DNA of 64,000 nt from contig JAKOON010000003.1 of NCBI GenBank assembly GCA_022577435.1, positions 6,197,001-6,261,000 of the forward strand, given 5' to 3'. Both the position numbers and the translations under genes were made by a program. Numbering within the stretch: the stretch's first letter is position 1; each line of letters starts with the position of its first letter. The notes beneath the pieces were generated by a model. The model made no database searches and had not been told where the DNA came from. It saw only the letters and a program-made list of their open reading frames with translations. Below are positions 48,692 through 62,100 of this stretch, piece by piece. The stretch comes from Embiotoca jacksoni. Lineage: Eukaryota > Chordata > Actinopteri > Embiotocidae.

Positions 48692-51600
48692 AGTTTAAGC
48701 CGTGGAGCTGTAATGCAGTTTTATGCTGTTTTTGAGCTTCTCTCGCTGAAATAAGGCTGTTTTTGAAACATTGTGTTTCCTGTGAAATTGTTCACACAAA
48801 GTGACTTGAAACCACTTTGGCCATGTAGTTTATCCCCATTGCCATAGTTCTAAGTAGGAAACTTGTTAGTAAAGACTTAGTTGAAGCCATGGCTCTGTGA
48901 TGCAGTTTTACATTAGGCTGAGAAAGTGAGATATGAAATACTGTTTTCTGAGAATTTGTGAACACAAAGTGACTTGAAACCACTTTGGCCATGTAGCTTA
49001 CCCCAATTGCCATAATTCTAAGTAGGAAACTTGTTTGGAAACACTTAGTTTAAGCCGTGGAGCTGTAATGCAGTTTTATGCTGTTTTTGAGCTTCTCTTG
49101 CTGAAATAAGGCTGTTTTTGAAACATTGTGTTTCCTGTGAAATTGTTCACACAAAGTGACTTGAAACCACTTTGGCCATGTAGTTTACCTCAATTGCCAT
49201 AATTCTAAGTAGGAAACTTGTTTGGAAACACTTAGTTTAAGCCATGGCGCTGTGATGCAGTTTTACCTTAGGCTGAGAAAGTGAGACATGAAATACTGTT
49301 TTCTGAGAATTTGTGAACACAAACTGACTTGAAACCACTTTGGCCATGTAGTTTATCCCATTTGCCATAATTCTGAGTAGGAAACTTGTTTGTAAACACT
49401 TAGTTTAAGCCGTGGAGCTGTAATGCAGTTTTATGCTGTTTTTGATCTTCTCTTGCTGAAATAAGGCTGTTTTTGAAAAATTGTGTTTCCTGTGAAATTG
49501 TTCACACAAAGTGACTTGAAACCACTTTGGCCATGTAGTTTATCCCCATTACCATAGTTCTGAGTAGTAAACTTGTTAGTAAAGAATTAGTTCAAGCCGT
49601 GGAGCTGTAATGCAGTTTTATGCTGTTTTTGAGCTTCTCTCGCTTAAATAAGGCTGTTTTTGAAACATTGTGTTTCCTGTGAAATTGTTCACACAAAGTG
49701 ACTTGAAACCACTTTGGCCATGTAGCTTACCCCAATTGCCATAATTCTAACTAGGAAACTTGTTTGGAAACACTTAGTTTAAGCCATGGCGCTGTGATGC
49801 AGTTTTACCTTAGGCTGAGAAGGTGAGACATGAAATACTGTTTTCTGAGAATTTGTGAACACAAACTGACTTGAAACCACTTTGGCCATGTAGTTTATCC
49901 CATTTGCCATAATTCTGAGTAGGAAACTTGTTTGGAAACACTTAGTTTAAGCCGTGGAGCTGTAATGCAGTTTTATGCTGTTTTTGAGCTTTTCTCGCTG
50001 AAATAAGGCTGTTTTTGAAACATTGTGTTTCCTGTGAAATTGTTCACACAAAGTGACTTGAAACCACTTTGGCCATGTAGCTTACCCCAATTGCCATAAT
50101 TCTAAGTAGATAACTTGTTTTGAAACACTTAGTTTAAGCCGTGGAGCTGTAATGCAGTTTTATGCTGTTTTTGATCTTCTCTCGCTGAAATAAGGCTGTT
50201 TTTGAAACATTGTGTTTCCTGTGAAATTGTTCACACAAAGTGACTTGAAACCACTTTGGCCATGTAGCTTACCCCAATTGCCATAATTCTAACTAGGAAA
50301 CTTGTTTGGAAACACTTAGTTTAAGCCATGGCGCTGTGATGAAGTTTTACCTTAGGCTGAGAAGGTGAGACATGAAATACTGTTTTCTGAGAATTTGTGA
50401 ACACAAACTGACTTGAAACCACTTTGGCCATGTAGTGTATCCCATTTAATGTTGAAGAAATTTGTTCAGAAACACTTAGTTTAAGCCATGGCACTGTAAT
50501 GCAGTTTTATGCTGTTTTTGAGCTTCTCTCGCTGAGATAAGGCTGTTTTTGAAACATTGTGTTTCCTGTGAAATTGTCCACACAAAGTGACTTGAAACCA
50601 CTTTGTCCATGTAGTTTATCCCATTTGACATAGTACTGATGAAGAAATTTGTTCGTAAACACTTGATTTAAGCCGTGGCACTGTAATGCAGTTTTATGCT
50701 GTTTTTGAGCTTCTCTCGCTGAAATAAGGCTGTTTTTGAAACGTTGTTTTTCCTGTGAAATTGTTCACACAAAGTGACTTGAAACCACTTTGGCCATGTA
50801 GCTTACCCCAATTGCCATAATTCTAAGTAGGAAACTTGTTAGGAAACACTTAGTTTAAGCCATGGCGCTGTGATGCAGTTTTACCTTAGGCTGAGAAGGT
50901 GAGACATGAAATACTGTTTTCTGAGAATTTGTGAACACAAACTGACTTGAAACCACTTTGGCCATGTAGTTTATCCCATTTGCCATAATTCTGAGTAGGA
51001 AACTTGTTTGGAAACACTTAGTTTAAGCCGTGGAGCTGTAATGCAGTTTTATGCTGTTTTTGAGCTTCTCTCGCTGAGATAAGGCTGTTTTTGAAACATT
51101 GTGTTTCCTGTGTAATTGTCCACACAAAGTGACTTGAAACCGCTTTCCCCATGTAGTGTATCCCATTTGCCAAAGTTCTGAGTATGAAACTTGTTTGTAA
51201 ACACTTAGTTTAAGCCGTGGCGCTGTGATGCAGTTTTACATTAGGCTGAGAAAGTGAGACTTGAAATGCTGTTTTCTGTATAATTGCAGACACAAAGTGA
51301 AGCCACATTGGCCATGCAGTGTATCCCATTTGCTGTTGAAGAAATTTGTTCAGAAACACTTAGTTTAAGCCGTGGCACTGTAATGCAGTTTTATGCTGTT
51401 TTTGAGCTTCTCTCGCTGAGACAATGCTGTTTTTGAAACATTGTGTTTACTGTGAAATTGTCCACACAAAGTGACTTGAAGCCACTTTGTCCATGTAGTT
51501 TATCCCATTTGCCATAGTACTGATGAAGAAATTTGTTCGTAAACACTTAGTTTAAGCCGTGGCGCTGTGATGCAGTTTTATGCTGTTTTTGAGCTTCTCT

Positions 51601-53153
51601 CGCTGAAATAAGGCTGTTTTTGAAACATTGTGTTTCCTGTGAAATTGTTCACACAAAGTGACTTGAAACCACTTTGGCCATGTAGCTTACCCCAATTGCC
51701 ATAATTCTAACTAGGAAACTTGTTTGGAAACACTTAGTTTAAGCCATGGCGCTGTGATGAAGTTTTACCTTAGGCTGAGAAGGTGAGACATGAAATACTG
51801 TTTTCTGAGAATTTGTGAACACAAACTGACTTGAAACCACTTTGGCCATGTAGTGTATCCCATTTAATGTTGAAGAAATTTGTTCAGAAACACTTAGTTT
51901 AAGCCATGGCACTGTAATGCAGTTTTATGCTGTTTTTGAGCTTCTCTCGCTGAGATAAGGCTGTTTTTGAAACATTGTGTTTCCTGTGAAATTGTCCACA
52001 CAAAGTGACTTGAAACCACTTTGTCCATGTAGTTTATCCCATTTGACATAGTACTGATGAAGAAATTTGTTCGTAAACACTTGATTTAAGCCGTGGCACT
52101 GTAATGCAGTTTTATGCTGTTTTTGAGCTTCTCTCGCTGAAATAAGGCTGTTTTTGAAACGTTGTTTTTCCTGTGAAATTGTTCACACAAAGTGACTTGA
52201 AACCACTTTGGCCATGTAGCTTACCCCAATTGCCATAATTCTAAGTAGGAAACTTGTTAGGAAACACTTAGTTTAAGCCATGGCGCTGTGATGCAGTTTT
52301 ACCTTAGGCTGAGAAGGTGAGACATGAAATACTGTTTTCTGAGAATTTGTGAACACAAACTGACTTGAAACCACTTTGGCCATGTAGTTTATCCCATTTG
52401 CCATAATTCTGAGTAGGAAACTTGTTTGGAAACACTTAGTTTAAGCCGTGGAGCTGTAATGCAGTTTTATGCTGTTTTTGAGCTTCTCTCGCTGAGATAA
52501 GGCTGTTTTTGAAACATTGTGTTTCCTGTGTAATTGTCCACACAAAGTGACTTGAAACCGCTTTCCCCATGTAGTGTATCCCATTTGCCAAAGTTCTGAG
52601 TATGAAACTTGTTTGTAAACACTTAGTTTAAGCCGTGGCGCTGTGATGCAGTTTTACATTAGGCTGAGAAAGTGAGACTTGAAATGCTGTTTTCTGTATA
52701 ATTGCAGACACAAAGTGAAGCCACATTGGCCATGCAGTGTATCCCATTTGCTGTTGAAGAAATTTGTTCAGAAACACTTAGTTTAAGCCGTGGCACTGTA
52801 ATGCAGTTTTATGCTGTTTTTGAGCTTCTCTCGCTGAGACAATGCTGTTTTTGAAACATTGTGTTTACTGTGAAATTGTCCACACAAAGTGACTTGAAGC
52901 CACTTTGTCCATGTAGTTTATCCCATTTGCCATAGTACTGATGAAGAAATTTGTTCGTAAACACTTAGTTTAAGCCGTGGCGCTGTGATGCAGTTTTATG
53001 CTGTTTTTGAGCTTCTCTCGCTGAAATAAGGCTGTTTTTGAAACATTGTGTTTCCTGTGAAATTGTCCACACAAAGTGACTTGAAACCACTTTGGCCATG
53101 TAGCTTACCCCAATTGCCATAATTCTAAGTAGGAAACTTGTTTGTAAACACTT
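48692..53153. repeat. C-headed HOR with internal 1418-bp tandem: 25 monomers, 4462 bp
   Basis: The 16-monomer head to 51548 is followed by nine monomers at 51549 (hybrid), 51736 (160), 51896, 52083, 52270, 52438, 52625, 52780 and 52967 (hybrid). Instead of the A/B tail of the sister units, the part of the head from about 50131 to 51548 is repeated once with period 1418 bp, using the same hybrid opening GCGCTGTGATGCAG + TTTTATGC as the join. Confidence 0.89.
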
Positions 53154-56100
53154 AGTTTAAGCCGTGGAGCTGTAATGCAGTTTTATGCTGTTTTTGAGCT
53201 TCTCTCGCTGAAATAAGGCTGTTTTTGAAACATTGTGTTTCCTGTGAAATTGTTCACACAAAGTGACTTGAAACCACTTTGGCCATGTAGTTTATCCCCA
53301 TTGCCATAGTTCTAAGTAGGAAACTTGTTAGTAAAGACTTAGTTGAAGCCATGGCTCTGTGATGCAGTTTTACATTAGGCTGAGAAAGTGAGATATGAAA
53401 TACTGTTTTCTGAGAATTTGTGAACACAAAGTGACTTGAAACCACTTTGGCCATGTAGCTTACCCCAATTGCCATAATTCTAAGTAGGAAACTTGTTTGG
53501 AAACACTTAGTTTAAGCCGTGGAGCTGTAATGCAGTTTTATGCTGTTTTTGAGCTTCTCTTGCTGAAATAAGGCTGTTTTTGAAACATTGTGTTTCCTGT
53601 GAAATTGTTCACACAAAGTGACTTGAAACCACTTTGGCCATGTAGTTTACCTCAATTGCCATAATTCTAAGTAGGAAACTTGTTTGGAAACACTTAGTTT
53701 AAGCCATGGCGCTGTGATGCAGTTTTACCTTAGGCTGAGAAAGTGAGACATGAAATACTGTTTTCTGAGAATTTGTGAACACAAACTGACTTGAAACCAC
53801 TTTGGCCATGTAGTTTATCCCATTTGCCATAATTCTGAGTAGGAAACTTGTTTGTAAACACTTAGTTTAAGCCGTGGAGCTGTAATGCAGTTTTATGCTG
53901 TTTTTGATCTTCTCTTGCTGAAATAAGGCTGTTTTTGAAAAATTGTGTTTCCTGTGAAATTGTTCACACAAAGTGACTTGAAACCACTTTGGCCATGTAG
54001 TTTATCCCCATTACCATAGTTCTGAGTAGTAAACTTGTTAGTAAAGAATTAGTTCAAGCCGTGGAGCTGTAATGCAGTTTTATGCTGTTTTTGAGCTTCT
54101 CTCGCTTAAATAAGGCTGTTTTTGAAACATTGTGTTTCCTGTGAAATTGTTCACACAAAGTGACTTGAAACCACTTTGGCCATGTAGCTTACCCCAATTG
54201 CCATAATTCTAACTAGGAAACTTGTTTGGAAACACTTAGTTTAAGCCATGGCGCTGTGATGCAGTTTTACCTTAGGCTGAGAAGGTGAGACATGAAATAC
54301 TGTTTTCTGAGAATTTGTGAACACAAACTGACTTGAAACCACTTTGGCCATGTAGTTTATCCCATTTGCCATAATTCTGAGTAGGAAACTTGTTTGGAAA
54401 CACTTAGTTTAAGCCGTGGAGCTGTAATGCAGTTTTATGCTGTTTTTGAGCTTTTCTCGCTGAAATAAGGCTGTTTTTGAAACATTGTGTTTCCTGTGAA
54501 ATTGTTCACACAAAGTGACTTGAAACCACTTTGGCCATGTAGCTTACCCCAATTGCCATAATTCTAAGTAGATAACTTGTTTTGAAACACTTAGTTTAAG
54601 CCGTGGAGCTGTAATGCAGTTTTACGCTGTTTTTGATCTTCTCTCGCTGAAATAAGGCTGTTTTTGAAACATTGTGTTTCCTGTGAAATTGTTCACACAA
54701 AGTGACTTGAAACCACTTTGGCCATGTAGCTTACCCCAATTGCCATAATTCTAACTAGGAAACTTGTTTGGAAACACTTAGTTTAAGCCATGGCGCTGTG
54801 ATGAAGTTTTACCTTAGGCTGAGAAGGTGAGACATGAAATACTGTTTTCTGAGAATTTGTGAACACAAACTGACTTGAAACCACTTTGGCCATGTAGTGT
54901 ATCCCATTTAATGTTGAAGAAATTTGTTCAGAAACACTTAGTTTAAGCCATGGCACTGTAATGCAGTTTTATGCTGTTTTTGAGCTTCTCTCGCTGAGAT
55001 AAGGCTGTTTTTGAAACATTGTGTTTCCTGTGAAATTGTCCACACAAAGTGACTTGAAACCACTTTGTCCATGTAGTTTATCCCATTTGACATAGTACTG
55101 ATGAAGAAATTTGTTCGTAAACACTTGATTTAAGCCGTGGCACTGTAATGCAGTTTTATGCTGTTTTTGAGCTTCTCTCGCTGAAATAAGGCTGTTTTTG
55201 AAACGTTGTTTTTCCTGTGAAATTGTTCACACAAAGTGACTTGAAACCACTTTGGCCATGTAGCTTACCCCAATTGCCATAATTCTAAGTAGGAAACTTG
55301 TTAGGAAACACTTAGTTTAAGCCATGGCGCTGTGATGCAGTTTTACCTTAGGCTGAGAAGGTGAGACATGAAATACTGTTTTCTGAGAATTTGTGAACAC
55401 AAACTGACTTGAAACCACTTTGGCCATGTAGTTTATCCCATTTGCCATAATTCTGAGTAGGAAACTTGTTTGGAAACACTTAGTTTAAGCCGTGGAGCTG
55501 TAATGCAGTTTTATGCTGTTTTTGAGCTTCTCTCGCTGAGATAAGGCTGTTTTTGAAACATTGTGTTTCCTGTGTAATTGTCCACACAAAGTGACTTGAA
55601 ACCGCTTTCCCCATGTAGTGTATCCCATTTGCCAAAGTTCTGAGTATGAAACTTGTTTGTAAACACTTAGTTTAAGCCGTGGCGCTGTGATGCAGTTTTA
55701 CATTAGGCTGAGAAAGTGAGACTTGAAATGCTGTTTTCTGTATAATTGCAGACACAAAGTGAAGCCACATTGGCCATGCAGTGTATCCCATTTGCTGTTG
55801 AAGAAATTTGTTCAGAAACACTTAGTTTAAGCCGTGGCACTGTAATGCAGTTTTATGCTGTTTTTGAGCTTCTCTCGCTGAGACAATGCTGTTTTTGAAA
55901 CATTGTGTTTACTGTGAAATTGTCCACACAAAGTGACTTGAAGCCACTTTGTCCATGTAGTTTATCCCATTTGCCATAGTACTGATGAAGAAATTTGTTC
56001 GTAAACACTTAGTTTAAGCCGTGGCGCTGTGATGCAGTTTTACATTAGGCTGAGAAAGTGAGAATTGAAATGCTGTTTTCTGTGTAATTGCAGACACAAA

Positions 56101-57732
56101 GTGACTTGAAGCCACTTTGTTCATGTAGTTTATCCCATTTGCCATAGTACTGATGAAGAAATTTGTTCGTAAACACTTAGTTTAAGCCGTGGCGCTGTGA
56201 TGCAGTTTTATATTAGGCTGAGAAAGTGAGACTTGAAATGCTGTTTTCTGTCTAATTGCAGACACAAAGTGAAGCCACATTGGCCATGTAGTGTATCCCA
56301 TTTACTGTTGAAGAAATTTGTTCAGAAACACTTATTTTAAGCCGTGGCACTGTATTGCAGTTTTATGCTGTTTTTGAGCTTCTCTCGCTGAGATAAGGCT
56401 GTTTTTGAAACATTGTGTTTCCTGTGAAATTGTCCACACAAAGTGACTTGAAGCCACTTTGTCCATGTAGTTTATCCCATTTGCCATAGTACTGATGAAG
56501 AAATTTGTTCGTAAACACTTAGTTTAAGCCGTGGCGCTGTGATGCAGTTTTACATTAGGCTGAGAAAGTGAGACTTGAAATGCTGTTTTCTGTGTAATTG
56601 CAGATACAAAGTGAAGCCACGTTGGCCATGTAGTGTATCCCATTTGCTGATGAAGAAATTTGTTCGTAAACACTTAGTTTAAGCCGTGGCACTGTAATGC
56701 AGTTTTACGCTGTTTTTGAGCTTCTCTCGCTGAGATAAGGCTGTTTTTGAAACATTGTGTTTCCTGTGAAATTGTCCACACAAAGTGACTTGAAGCCACT
56801 TTGTCCATGTAGTTTATCCCATTTGCCATAGTACTGATGAAGAAATTTGTTCGTAAACACTTAGTTTAAGCCGTGGCGCTGTGATGCAGTTTTACATTAG
56901 GCTGAGAAAGTGAGACTTAAAATGCTGTTTTCTGTCTAATTGCAGACACAAAGTGAAGCCACATTGGCCATATAGTGTATCCCATTTACTGTTGAAGAAA
57001 TTTGTTCAGAAACACTTAGTTTAAGCCGTGGCACTGCAATGCAGTTTTATGCTGTTTTTGAGCTTCTCTCGCTGAGATAAGGCTGTTTTTGAAACATTGT
57101 GTTTCCTGTGAAATTGTCCACACAAAGTGACTTGAAACCACTTTGTCCATGTAGTTTATCCCATTTGCCATAGTACTGATGAAGAAATTTGTTCGTAAAC
57201 ACTTAATTTAAGACGTGGCACTGTAATGTAGTTTTACGCTGTTTTTGAGCTTCTCTCGCTGAGATAAGGCTGTTTTTGAAACATTGTGTTTCCTGTGTAA
57301 TTGTCCACACAAAGTGACTTGAAACCGCTTTGCCCATGTAGTGTATCCCATTTACCAAAGTTCTGAGTATGAAACTTGTTTGTAAACACTTAGTTTAAGC
57401 CGTGGCGCTGTGATGCAGTTTTACATTAGGCTGAGAAAGTGAGACTTGAAATGCTGTTTTCTGTGTAATTGCAGATACAATGTGAAGCCACATTGGCCAT
57501 GTAGTGTATCCCATTTACTGATGAAGAAATTGTTCGTAAACACTTAGTTTAAGCCGTGGCACTGTAATGCAGTTTTATGCTGTTTTTGAGCTTCTCTCGC
57601 TGAAATAAGGCTGTTTTTGAAACATTGTGTTTCCTGTGAAATTGTCCACACAAAGTGACTTGAAACCACTTTGGCCATGTAGCTTACCCCAATTGCCATA
57701 ATTCTAAGTAGGAAACTTGTTTGTAAACACTT
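53154..57732. repeat. Standard C-headed HOR: 26 monomers, 4579 bp
   Basis: Head of 16 monomers (187,168,187,168,187,187,168,187,187,160,187,187,168,187,155,187; 2857 bp) to 56010. The tail of 10 starts at 56011 (168), 56179, 56334, 56521, 56676, 56863, 57018, 57205, 57392 (B*) and 57546 (A/C). The tail tracks 37059-38252 and then 39633-40160, so it looks like that island with about 1.38 kb removed inside monomer 57205 (front AATTTAAGAC as at 38253, rear as at 39633). Repeated almost exactly at 59164-63731. Confidence 0.92.
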
Positions 57733-59163
57733 AGTTTAAGCCGTGGAGCTGTAATGCAGTTTTATGCTGTTTTTGAGCTTCTCTCGCTGAAATAAGGCTG
57801 TTTTTGAAACATTGTGTTTCCTGTGAAATTGTTCACACAAAGTGACTTGAAACCACTTTGGCCATGTAGTTTATCCCCATTGCCATAGTTCTAAGTAGGA
57901 AACTTGTTAGTAAAGACTTAGTTGAAGCCATGGCTCTGTGATGCAGTTTTACATTAGGCTGAGAAAGTGAGATATGAAATACTGTTTTCTGAGAATTTGT
58001 GAACACAAACTGACTTGAAACCACTTTGGCCATGTAGTTTATCCCATTTGCCATAATTCTGAGTAGGAAACTTGTTTGTAAACACTTAGTTTAAGCCGTG
58101 GAGCTGTAATGCAGTTTTATGCTGTTTTTGATCTTCTCTTGCTGAAATAAGGCTGTTTTTGAAAAATTGTGTTTCCTGTGAAATTGTTCACACAAAGTGA
58201 CTTGAAACCACTTTGGCCATGTAGTTTATCCCCATTACCATAGTTCTGAGTAGTAAACTTGTTAGTAAAGAATTAGTTCAAGCCGTGGAGCTGTAATGCA
58301 GTTTTATGCTGTTTTTGAGCTTCTCTCGCTTAAATAAGGCTGTTTTTGAAACATTGTGTTTCCTGTGAAATTGTTCACACAAAGTGACTTGAAACCACTT
58401 TGGCCATGTAGCTTACCCCAATTGCCATAATTCTAACTAGGAAACTTGTTTGGAAACACTTAGTTTAAGCCATGGCGCTGTGATGCAGTTTTACCTTAGG
58501 CTGAGAAGGTGAGACATGAAATACTGTTTTCTGAGAATTTGTGAACACAAACTGACTTGAAACCACTTTGGCCATGTAGTTTATCCCATTTGCCATAATT
58601 CTGAGTAGGAAACTTGTTTGGAAACACTTAGTTTAAGCCGTGGAGCTGTAATGCAGTTTTATGCTGTTTTTGAGCTTTTCTCGCTGAAATAAGGCTGTTT
58701 TTGAAACATTGTGTTTCCTGTGAAATTGTTCACACAAAGTGACTTGAAACCACTTTGGCCATGTAGCTTACCCCAATTGCCATAATTCTAAGTAGATAAC
58801 TTGTTTTGAAACACTTAGTTTAAGCCGTGGAGCTGTAATGCAGTTTTATGCTGTTTTTGATCTTCTCTCGCTGAAATAAGGCTGTTTTTGAAACATTGTG
58901 TTTCCTGTGAAATTGTTCACACAAAGTGACTTGAAACCACTTTGGCCATGTAGCTTACCCCAATTGCCATAATTCTAACTAGGAAACTTGTTTGGAAACA
59001 CTTAGTTTAAGCCATGGCGCTGTGATGAAGTTTTACCTTAGGCTGAGAAGGTGAGACATGAAATACTGTTTTCTGAGAATTTGTGAACACAAACTGACTT
59101 GAAACCACTTTGGCCATGTAGTGTATCCCATTTAATGTTGAAGAAATTTGTTCAGAAACACTT
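57733..59163. repeat. Truncated C head: 8 monomers, 1431 bp
   Basis: Starts: 57733, 57920, 58088, 58275, 58462, 58630, 58817 and 59004. Relative to the standard head, 355 bp is missing: the second monomer begins as C short copy 1 (GATATGAAATACTG) and ends as C short copy 2 (CAAACTGACTTG, TTTATCCCATTTGCC), so one 168 and one 187 monomer were lost. After the 160-bp monomer it stops and a new head begins at 59164. Confidence 0.9.
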
Positions 59164-62100
59164 AGTTTAAGCCATGGCACTGTAATGCAGTTTTATGCTG
59201 TTTTTGAGCTTCTCTCGCTGAGATAAGGCTGTTTTTGAAACATTGTGTTTCCTGTGAAATTGTTCACACAAAGTGACTTGAAACCACTTTGGCCATGTAG
59301 TTTATCCCCATTGCCATAGTTCTAAGTAGGAAACTTGTTAGTAAAGACTTAGTTGAAGCCATGGCTCTGTGATGCAGTTTTACATTAGGCTGAGAAAGTG
59401 AGATATGAAATACTGTTTTCTGAGAATTTGTGAACACAAAGTGACTTGAAACCACTTTGGCCATGTAGCTTACCCCAATTGCCATAATTCTAAGTAGGAA
59501 ACTTGTTTGGAAACACTTAGTTTAAGCCGTGGAGCTGTAATGCAGTTTTATGCTGTTTTTGAGCTTCTCTTGCTGAAATAAGGCTGTTTTTGAAACATTG
59601 TGTTTCCTGTGAAATTGTTCACACAAAGTGACTTGAAACCACTTTGGCCATGTAGTTTACCTCAATTGCCATAATTCTAAGTAGGAAACTTGTTTGGAAA
59701 CACTTAGTTTAAGCCATGGCGCTGTGATGCAGTTTTACCTTAGGCTGAGAAAGTGAGACATGAAATACTGTTTTCTGAGAATTTGTGAACACAAACTGAC
59801 TTGAAACCACTTTGGCCATGTAGTTTATCCCATTTGCCATAATTCTGAGTAGGAAACTTGTTTGTAAACACTTAGTTTAAGCCGTGGAGCTGTAATGCAG
59901 TTTTATGCTGTTTTTGATCTTCTCTTGCTGAAATAAGGCTGTTTTTGAAAAATTGTGTTTCCTGTGAAATTGTTCACACAAAGTGACTTGAAACCACTTT
60001 GGCCATGTAGTTTATCCCCATTACCATAGTTCTGAGTAGTAAACTTGTTAGTAAAGAATTAGTTCAAGCCGTGGAGCTGTAATGCAGTTTTATGCTGTTT
60101 TTGAGCTTCTCTCGCTTAAATAAGGCTGTTTTTGAAACATTGTGTTTCCTGTGAAATTGTTCACACAAAGTGACTTGAAACCACTTTGGCCATGTAGCTT
60201 ACCCCAATTGCCATAATTCTAACTAGGAAACTTGTTTGGAAACACTTAGTTTAAGCCATGGCGCTGTGATGCAGTTTTACCTTAGGCTGAGAAGGTGAGA
60301 CATGAAATACTGTTTTCTGAGAATTTGTGAACACAAACTGACTTGAAACCACTTTGGCCATGTAGTTTATCCCATTTGCCATAATTCTGAGTAGGAAACT
60401 TGTTTGGAAACACTTAGTTTAAGCCGTGGAGCTGTAATGCAGTTTTATGCTGTTTTTGAGCTTTTCTCGCTGAAATAAGGCTGTTTTTGAAACATTGTGT
60501 TTCCTGTGAAATTGTTCACACAAAGTGACTTGAAACCACTTTGGCCATGTAGCTTACCCCAATTGCCATAATTCTAAGTAGATAACTTGTTTTGAAACAC
60601 TTAGTTTAAGCCGTGGAGCTGTAATGCAGTTTTATGCTGTTTTTGATCTTCTCTCGCTGAAATAAGGCTGTTTTTGAAACATTGTGTTTCCTGTGAAATT
60701 GTTCACACAAAGTGACTTGAAACCACTTTGGCCATGTAGCTTACCCCAATTGCCATAATTCTAACTAGGAAACTTGTTTGGAAACACTTAGTTTAAGCCA
60801 TGGCGCTGTGATGAAGTTTTACCTTAGGCTGAGAAGGTGAGACATGAAATACTGTTTTCTGAGAATTTGTGAACACAAACTGACTTGAAACCACTTTGGC
60901 CATGTAGTGTATCCCATTTAATGTTGAAGAAATTTGTTCAGAAACACTTAGTTTAAGCCATGGCACTGTAATGCAGTTTTATGCTGTTTTTGAGCTTCTC
61001 TCGCTGAGATAAGGCTGTTTTTGTTCCTGTGAAATTGTCCACACAAAGTGACTTGAAACCACTTTGTCCATGTAGTTTATCCCATTTGACATAGTACTGA
61101 TGAAGAAATTTGTTCGTAAACACTTGATTTAAGCCGTGGCACTGTAATGCAGTTTTATGCTGTTTTTGAGCTTCTCTCGCTGAAATAAGGCTGTTTTTGA
61201 AACGTTGTTTTTCCTGTGAAATTGTTCACACAAAGTGACTTGAAACCACTTTGGCCATGTAGCTTACCCCAATTGCCATAATTCTAAGTAGGAAACTTGT
61301 TAGGAAACACTTAGTTTAAGCCATGGCGCTGTGATGCAGTTTTACCTTAGGCTGAGAAGGTGAGACATGAAATACTGTTTTCTGAGAATTTGTGAACACA
61401 AACTGACTTGAAACCACTTTGGCTTTGTAGTTTATCCCATTTGCCATAATTCTGAGTAGGAAACTTGTTTGGAAACACTTAGTTTAAGCCGTGGAGCTGT
61501 AATGCAGTTTTATGCTGTTTTTGAGCTTCTCTCGCTGAGATAAGGCTGTTTTTGAAACATTGTGTTTCCTGTGTAATTGTCCACACAAAGTGACTTGAAA
61601 CCGCTTTCCCCATGTAGTGTATCCCATTTGCCAAAGTTCTGAGTATGAAACTTGTTTGTAAACACTTAGTTTAAGCCGTGGCGCTGTGATGCAGTTTTAC
61701 ATTAGGCTGAGAAAGTGAGACTTGAAATGCTGTTTTCTGTATAATTGCAGACACAAAGTGAAGCCACATTGGCCATGCAGTGTATCCCATTTGCTGTTGA
61801 AGAAATTTGTTCAGAAACACTTAGTTTAAGCCGTGGCACTGTAATGCAGTTTTATGCTGTTTTTGAGCTTCTCTCGCTGAGACAATGCTGTTTTTGAAAC
61901 ATTGTGTTTACTGTGAAATTGTCCACACAAAGTGACTTGAAGCCACTTTGTCCATGTAGTTTATCCCATTTGCCATAGTACTGATGAAGAAATTTGTTCG
62001 TAAACACTTAGTTTAAGCCGTGGCGCTGTGATGCAGTTTTACATTAGGCTGAGAAAGTGAGAATTGAAATGCTGTTTTCTGTGTAATTGCAGACACAAAG

